64,000 nucleotides of DNA from Garcia nutans (lineage: Eukaryota > Streptophyta > Magnoliopsida > Malpighiales > Euphorbiaceae): assembly GCA_947685225.1 (NCBI GenBank), contig CANTUV010000024.1:26058001-26122000 (forward strand), given 5' to 3'. Position 1 is the first letter of the stretch. Every line of letters starts with the position of its first letter. A program made the translations under genes and the position numbers. This document shows, piece after piece, positions 57,001-64,000 of the stretch. Below the pieces are notes generated by a model. The model had not been told where the DNA came from. It did no database searches and saw nothing but the letters and a program-made list of their open reading frames with translations.

Positions 57001-58124
57001 AATTCATTAATCATGAAACACATTTCCATCAAAAGCATTCATAGATCTCATTATTCATTTGTTTCAACATTGTTTCCATATATCTTATTTATCAATCATG
57101 TTACCATTCATGACTCACATTACACAAAGACAAGCATGGGCCCAAGACACACTAATATGCCATTCAATTTTCAGAGTAATGCTTTGGTTTATTCATCACA
57201 TTTATCATTATCATAGACCCAACTAGGCTTCAAGGATTAGGCTCAACCAAGCTTCAAGGGGAACAAAGCATGCTAAGTATCAACCCAACTTGGCTTCAAG
57301 AACCAAACCCAACCTAGCTTCAAGGGTTGTAACATCTCAATTAGGCTTCAAGGATTAGACCCAACCAAGCTTCAAGGGGAGTAAAACATGTTAAACTTCA
57401 ACCCAACTTGGCTTCAAGGATCAAATCCAACCTAACTTCAAGAGATTGTTACTAATAGGCATGCCACCAACAACAAACTCTGAAAATGGAATAACACATT
57501 AGTCACACAATTCATTTATTATTTCATTATCATTTCTATTCTCAATTCTCATCATCATTTAGGCAAACATGCCTTATTTCTTTCAATTGCATCACCATAG
57601 TCAATCACAATGGCTTTATATCACATTTGAGTCATCATTGCCAAAAACAATGGCTTTATATCACATTATATCTCAAATCACATTTCAAGTTTCATCATTG
57701 AGATATGCAACATCAATTACATTACTAAACAAACATATCATGAATCAATCATACCATATAGGCATGCTTCAATCATAACATTAAAGTAATTCATCATCAA
57801 TGATCTCATGATATTCCACATTATACACAACATGCCATTATTCATATGCACCATTAATCTACATATAGTACAATACAATTCATGAGATTGACAATGCATA
57901 AAACCTAACATGGTTCATGTAATATCAACATTATCATCAAATCATATTGATCAATTCAATTCATCACTCAAGTATACATATACATAACAATTTACCTTAT
58001 TCATGGATTTAGAATCTTCCATATACATTTGGTTGGATCATTACTGTTTTAAATGTGTTTAGATACAAAAGACATTTGAAGATCCAATAATGTTTGATGA
58101 CCAAGTAACAAACACAATAGCAAA

Positions 58125-58475
58125 CACCCTCAAGGGACACGGCCAAGCTTGTGGCCGTGTCTCCTAGTATAACATCCAGTAGCCAACACGCCCAAGGGAC
58201 ACGGCCAAGCTTGTGGCCGTGTCACTCAATATCAATTCAAGCAGCAGCAAACACGGGCAATGGACACGGCCAAGCCAGTGGCCGTGTCTCTCAACACAAC
58301 AATCCAGTACCAGACACGGGCAAGGGACACGGCCGTGTCTCTCAACATAAATCAGACAGTAGCAAACACAGGCAAGGGACACGGCCAAGCCAGTGGCCGT
58401 GTCTCTCCAAAACTCATCCAACACGACCAATTTTGCCCTAACTTGGCCGTGTCTCCCATAACTTGGCCGTGTCCT
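58125..58475 (-). repeat. ACACGGCC module array in LD-3 3' LTR
   Basis: Inverted counterpart of the LD-2 arrays. Units GGGACACGGCCAAGCTTGTG and GGACACGGCCGTGTCTC are visible on the plus strand. Confidence 0.88.
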
Positions 58476-58905
58476 TCAATAATTCAAAGACCAAACACTT
58501 CGAAATTCATCTAAACCAAACTCTAATTCAACATTTCATCATTTTCCTCACAATTTTCTCAACTCATCATCACTTAGATATCAATTCCACACATTTACAT
58601 ACTTCAATCTCTTGTTATCATCATTTTACACACCAATCATACCCAACATAACCTCAATCCAAAAGAAAACCACACAAGAAGGTATATACTTATATATATG
58701 TATAATCAATAAAATTCATTCATGAAATGTGTACCTACCTGTATAGCTTGCCAAATCTTCATCTCCATCTTCAATACTCTTAAAATCCTTAAGAAATTTG
58801 ATGAAGATCAATCTCTCTCTCTCTTGTGCTCTCTTGTCCACGAAGAAGAAACAGAAGAAGAGGAAGAAGGAAGGTTCTCCATCCTTCCTTCGTTCTTATC
58901 TTATA

Positions 58906-58912
<7 letters not shown>

Positions 58913-58977
<65 letters not shown>
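58913..58977 (-). repeat. (AAT)n microsatellite
   Basis: Inverted counterpart of 48098-48147, somewhat longer. Confidence 0.9.
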
Positions 58978-58979
<2 letters not shown>

Positions 58980-59106
58980 CATTAAATCTCCACCACACAC
59001 AATTCCTTTTGACTTTCTTCTTCTTTTCTCTTTCCTTCAATACACACATTGAATCCAAATACAACAGTAATCCCAACACTTTTAGGGTATACTTTAGGAT
59101 ATTACA

Positions 59107-59120
59107 ATTCTCTCCCTCTT
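59107..59120 (-). other. LD-3 polypurine tract
   Basis: The minus strand reads AAGAGGGAGAGAAT, preceded by TTTCGAGGACGAAATTATTT. Confidence 0.85.
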
Positions 59121-62100
59121 AAATAATTTCGTCCTCGAAATTATCCAGTATAATAACAACCCATTCAGAATAATTCACCATCTTAATTTTCATATAAAGA
59201 TAATCGTATCTTACAATATAGTTTTATTAAATCTCATATCTTCTACTCTCCCCCTTAAATAATCATCTTCTCTGAAATTCATAATTTATCATTGTATAGG
59301 TATATATATATATCTTTACCTCTTATTACTTTCTCAATAAAGCAATCAAGATATCTCATAACATCTCCAATACATTTTATCTTTGTACTAAAGTCAGATT
59401 ATCACTTTAACTCTTTATAGATATTCTCTTAACTTTAACCTCAAAAATCATTAATCAATATCTTAGCATTGTTTATTCCATTTTTACCATCACTATCAAA
59501 ATAAACATTTACCAAACATCAATGGATAACTATATCCTTATTCTCATGAGTTTATTTCTCACCATGTACAATTAATATACCTCAATTTATTTATGTTCAT
59601 TCATAAATCAGAATATTACATCATACACATTACCATTAAATCTTACACTCCCAATACAATTGCGCATATTAAATCTCAATATTGCCTTGCAACTTTAACT
59701 AAACCTAGATCCATCGATTTATCTATCACAATATACTAACATTTCAACTTTATTTGATTCAAACCAACAATCAACTTATTGAAATTTATCATTGAATTTT
59801 ACCATATATACTTATATATAACCTAAGTTCATTAGGTCAAACTTATATTCAAATTCTACTCTTTCCAAATTCATATATTCAATCAATATGAATCATGCTT
59901 ATACATATACATTTCTTTATTTCAATAATTATATCATCATTTCTTATACTCATTCAAAATTTATCAATATTGCCAACAACTATAACTTCATAAACGAGCT
60001 TTTCCCCCAACCAGGTGGTAATCCAAGTTTGGTTGCCCAACACATTGGGTCCGCATGGTTCCACAGGAGACAGATAAGTCCGTTCATTTATCTTTTCACA
60101 ATTCATTTTTTTCAATATCACTTAGGTACCCTACCTCCATTATAATTCATTTCTAACATCATTGCCAATAATCATAGTTTCTCATTACATCAAAATAGTA
60201 TACACATATATCATTAATTATAATTAACATCTCATTATACAATCATATCATTTCCAACATTATTGATATATACATATTAATTTACATTATTCATACTCCC
60301 ATAAATTTTAAGTTCATTCACATAATCACTTTACACTGTAAATGTATCCTATATAACTTTCAGTCATGATTACAATTTCTTCCTTTTTTATTATTTCTTC
60401 ACTTCACCCAATATTACTATATTTATGTAATTATTATTCTATCACACAATTCATAGCTTAAAACATTATCACAATTCTCTTCCCTTGCTTTACTTCTCAT
60501 AAATACAATTAAATTTTTTAATATCGTAAATATAAGTTATAACTTCACCAATCATATCTTTTAACCATGTTTCTGGAAACATAGTTATCCATCTCAATTC
60601 TAAATCTGAAGATAATAAAACTAATCACTAATCACACTAACCAAATCATATGACAATGATATATTAACAATCACACTTAGGGGTTGTAAATCAATATTGT
60701 TCTTCTATTATTCAATTTCCAACCTTTACAATTATAATACTAACTTGTATCACATAAATTATATATTTATTCTCCAAGCTTTTATTACACCAATAATTAA
60801 CACATTTTAATTCCATCTCCAAAACAGTTTGCTTTTGATTATCTGATCATCATTAACCCAACTCATGTTCGATAATATTATCCTTAACATTTTCTACTCC
60901 CAACCTTCAATTAGATACAAATCTTACACAAGTATCATTCATTACTCCATTTCCAATCCATCTCTTTTTAAAAATTTCAAGTACATAATTCTTTCCTTAC
61001 AATTTCTTATTATACATCTATACATAAAACACTTTCACACACAAATACTTTGAGTTCCAACACATCTTATGATAGTCTCATTTAGTTATTGCTATAACAA
61101 TTTCACTGTTCAATATTACCCAGGTCCATTCTCACTTCTAATACCATTAAACAAGTAATGATATAAAATAATAAACATATTATCCACACCTTCATAGATC
61201 ACATTCATATCAAAAGTTCATTTCACAAATCCTCTTTATATAAACACCTAATTATGCAATTTATTAAATTTCCCTTTTTCATATAGTTTATACAAATTTA
61301 ATATTTACCACTTTCCTTGGACTATCATCATACTCATTTATTTATCATAACTTAAGTTATTCATTACCTTCAATAAATATATACACTCTACTTAGAACCT
61401 TATTTCACAAGGAGCTTAATCACATTTCCAATGTGATATCTCTCTCACATTTGTTTATAAATATCTTTAACACATCTTTCATAATCATTTTCATCCTTTC
61501 CAATCAAATTACTTAAAGTAACTCATTTTCTTTTGCTCAATTCCTAATACTTTCATGTGCACTAATATTCATTTCATATATCTCATGTAAATACATTAAA
61601 CTATTAATATTTAATTGCTCTTTATTCACATTCCATTAAAACTATAAATTTTTAACTTACTAATTTACTTAAACTTCAATTTATTCATCTCATTCTCTTA
61701 ATATCAACTTTAAAACATTTTATATGTATATACCACAAAGCAACATCAAAACATATATGTTTCACCGTTATTAAACTCATTCCAAAAATCTAAATATCAC
61801 ATATCATCACCATTTACATGAGCTTTCACAATATTCAAGCATATCACATTTCTAATAGTGAAATCACCATGTTTGCATTAAAATAACAATACAAACAACA
61901 CCAATGTATATTTATACTTAACCAACATCATCTCTTTTTCTTTTGAACATAACTTTAACTTTACATATTGACACCTTACATTATCACACTTAATCTATAA
62001 CAATCAACTCATTCAATAGTTCACTGTACTCTTTGCATTTACCTAATATATCTTTTCATATTACCCATCCAACAATATTTCCTCTTTCTATAAATCCAAC

Positions 62101-62577
62101 CATAAAGTTTATTAGGAAGAGATTCAAACAATAGAGGATAGATCACATACTTTAATCTTAATTTGTTTCTAACTCATTTCCCACTTAATTCTTCAAGCCA
62201 TTTCTTTATATGCCAAATACATACCAATACTCAAACTTTTTACTTATACTTTCCATATCATTTCTTTATATCACACTCATCTTCTCAATTATCAACATTT
62301 CTAGATTTGCTTTCATATAAAACCTCATTTACACACTATCATTTATCTCATCTCATGTAACTCAAATACATCACAATTTACAATTCACAATTCACTCAAT
62401 GCCACGTTCGAGACCAACCTAGATGTGAATGCATATGCATGTCTTACCAATTGCATTTCAAAAATCTTCTTTTCACTTCTTATTTAAACTCTTCAAAAAT
62501 CTTCTTTTTACTTCTCTTTAAGCTTTTCAAAACTTTCTCTTTTTAATTTTTACTTAGGCCGAGAATCTCGAACCTAA
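59121..62577 (-). other. LD-3 non-coding interior
   Basis: Homologous throughout to the LD-2 interior. No gene in any frame. The less AT-rich patch recurs at about 60010-60085. Confidence 0.78.
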
Positions 62578-62589
62578 GCTCTGATACCA
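62578..62589 (-). other. LD-3 primer-binding site, tRNA-iMet
   Basis: GCTCTGATACCA on the plus strand, that is TGGTATCAGAGC on the element strand. Confidence 0.92.
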
Positions 62590-62596
62590 AAATAAC

Positions 62597-64000
62597 TGTA
62601 ACGCCCCTATACTCCATATAAGCACTATACATATACCTGGTATACATACAATGCGTATATAAAGTATAAGAATGTCACTTTTAGTTTCTATTTAAAAATC
62701 TTTATCCGAATTCAAGCAACATTATGTTAATTTAAGAAACATTTATAAAATCATGATTCTTATCAAAAAGTAAATCATAACTAAAAATCACACATGTATG
62801 CATCACCTTCTAGTTGGTCTCGAGACACTCTTACTTTTCTCGTGGCATAGCAGCTAGGCATCCAGATCATCCGCATAAATACCTGCGCGATTACACAACC
62901 GCGCTAAGCCCGAGAGCTTAGTAGTACAAATAAATAATAAAGTATACATTACAAAATAATCATACCTTATAATTTTAGCATCATGTTTTATTGTTCTCTT
63001 ACCACGTTTTCCTTTCTCAATAGATTCTTCATATATTGCCACTAATTTCATAAATTAAATACATCATTACATAGCATATTCACAACACAATACTTACCCT
63101 TTCTATTTCATATACATATATATATGTACATATATTGTTACAACAAAACACCATTCAAACCTTTATAAGAACAATTCTCACATTCACAAACATGTTACAC
63201 ATCACACAACAATTCCATAACCTCATATCTCAACAGAACTCCTTAAGCCATGTTCACTTTCAACATTTCAATACACATATTACAAACTCATACTTCATAA
63301 CATCATTTTATTTCCACAACCTCATATCTCAACAGAACTCCTTAAGCCATGTTCACTTTCAACATTTCAATACACATATTACCAACTCATACTTCATAAC
63401 ATCATTTTATTCACAATTCATTAATCATGAAACACATTTCCATCAAAAGCATTCATAGATCTCATTATTCATTTGTTTCAACATTGTTTCCATATATCTT
63501 ATTTATCAATCATGTTACCATTCATGACTCACATTACACAAAGACAAGCATGGGCCCAAGACACACTAATATGCCATTCAATTTTCAGAGTAATGCTTTG
63601 GTTTATTCATCACATTTATCATTATCATAGACCCAACTAGGCTTCAAGGATTAGGCTCAACCAAGCTTCAAGGGGAACAAAGCATGCTAAGTATCAACCC
63701 AACTTGGCTTCAAGAACCAAACCCAACCTAGCTTCAAGGGTTGTAACATCTCAATTAGGCTTCAAGGATTAGACCCAACCAAGCTTCAAGGGGAGTAAAA
63801 CATGTTAAACTTCAACCCAACTTGGCTTCAAGGATCAAATCCAACCTAACTTCAAGAGATTGTTACTAATAGGCATGCCACCAACAACAAACTCTGAAAA
63901 TGGAATAACACATTAGTCACACAATTCATTTATTATTTCATTATCATTTCTATTCTCAATTCTCATCATCATTTAGGCAAACATGCCTTATTTCTTTCAA
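62597..64000 (-). repeat. LD-3 5' LTR, cut by window end
   Basis: Almost identical to 56183-57585. Double hairpin at 62885-62921, 99-bp duplication at about 63222-63420, and CTTGAAGC array at 63633-63855. Confidence 0.92.

Larger units (their letters stand above)
56183..59106 (-). repeat. LD-3 3' LTR
   Basis: Plus-strand ends are TGTAACGCCCCTATACTCC and GGATATTACA. Double hairpin at 56471-56507, duplicated ~99-bp unit at about 56802-57000, CTTGAAGC array 57220-57440, module array 58125-58475, inverted (ATT)n 58913-58977. Confidence 0.92.
56183..64000 (-). mobile_element. LD-3: non-coding LTR element (LARD), minus orientation, right end outside window
   Basis: 3' LTR 56183-59106, PPT 59107-59120, interior 59121-62577, PBS 62578-62589, 5' LTR from 62597 to the window end. 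Same family as LD-2, opposite orientation, no gag or pol. LTRs differ from LD-2 by a 99-bp tandem duplication. Confidence 0.9.

Overview
This window reads as intergenic repeat DNA from a flowering plant. It is AT-rich, has no recognisable host gene, tRNA, rRNA or prokaryotic-style operon, and is almost entirely LTR retrotransposons inserted into one another. The evidence is plant-type primer-binding sites (PBS; tRNA-iMet, tRNA-Asp and Ogre/Tat-type), polypurine tracts (PPT), TG...CA LTR ends, 5-bp target duplications (TSD), Tat/Athila-type gag fragments and a Copia pol relic. I cannot name the species.

Names used here: OG-A (1-3045, minus, Ogre/Tat-like, cut by the window edge); COP-1 (3046-3660 plus 41682-43309, minus, decayed Copia pol); OG-B (3661-41681, plus, Ogre/Tat-like), which split COP-1; OG-C (6664-23269, minus), inserted in the first codons of OG-B gag with TSD GGAAC; ATH-1 (13764-20600, plus, Athila-like, gag only), inserted in OG-C with TSD ATGAG; LD-1 (25589-37572, plus, non-coding LARD with Tekay/Del-like ends), inserted in the OG-B 3' region with TSD CTCAA; SOLO-1 (30217-33137), a solo LTR in LD-1 with TSD GTATG.

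Right of position 43309 is a second stack whose right-hand halves lie beyond the window: OG-D LTR (43310-43856), interrupted by LD-4 LTR (43857-45964), interrupted by ATH-2 (45965-47969, minus), interrupted by LD-2 (47970-56182, plus), interrupted by LD-3 (56183-64000, minus). LD-2 and LD-3 are close relatives in opposite orientation and form a multi-kilobase inverted repeat.

No Gypsy protease, reverse transcriptase, RNase H or integrase was found. OG-B, OG-C and ATH-1 keep only damaged gag; the LARDs keep none. These elements would have needed enzymes supplied in trans. The only pol sequence is the broken Copia relic.

The most interesting signal is in the LTRs. A short CpG-rich hairpin module (core ACACGGCC...GGCCGTGT, usually followed by CCCTTG and later GCTACTG) is multiplied in the LTRs of otherwise unrelated families: sense in LD-1 to LD-4, antisense in ATH-1 and ATH-2. 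OG-B, OG-D and SOLO-1 carry different palindromes in a comparable LTR position. The LARD LTRs also share a double hairpin whose stems covary between families, and a good splice donor.
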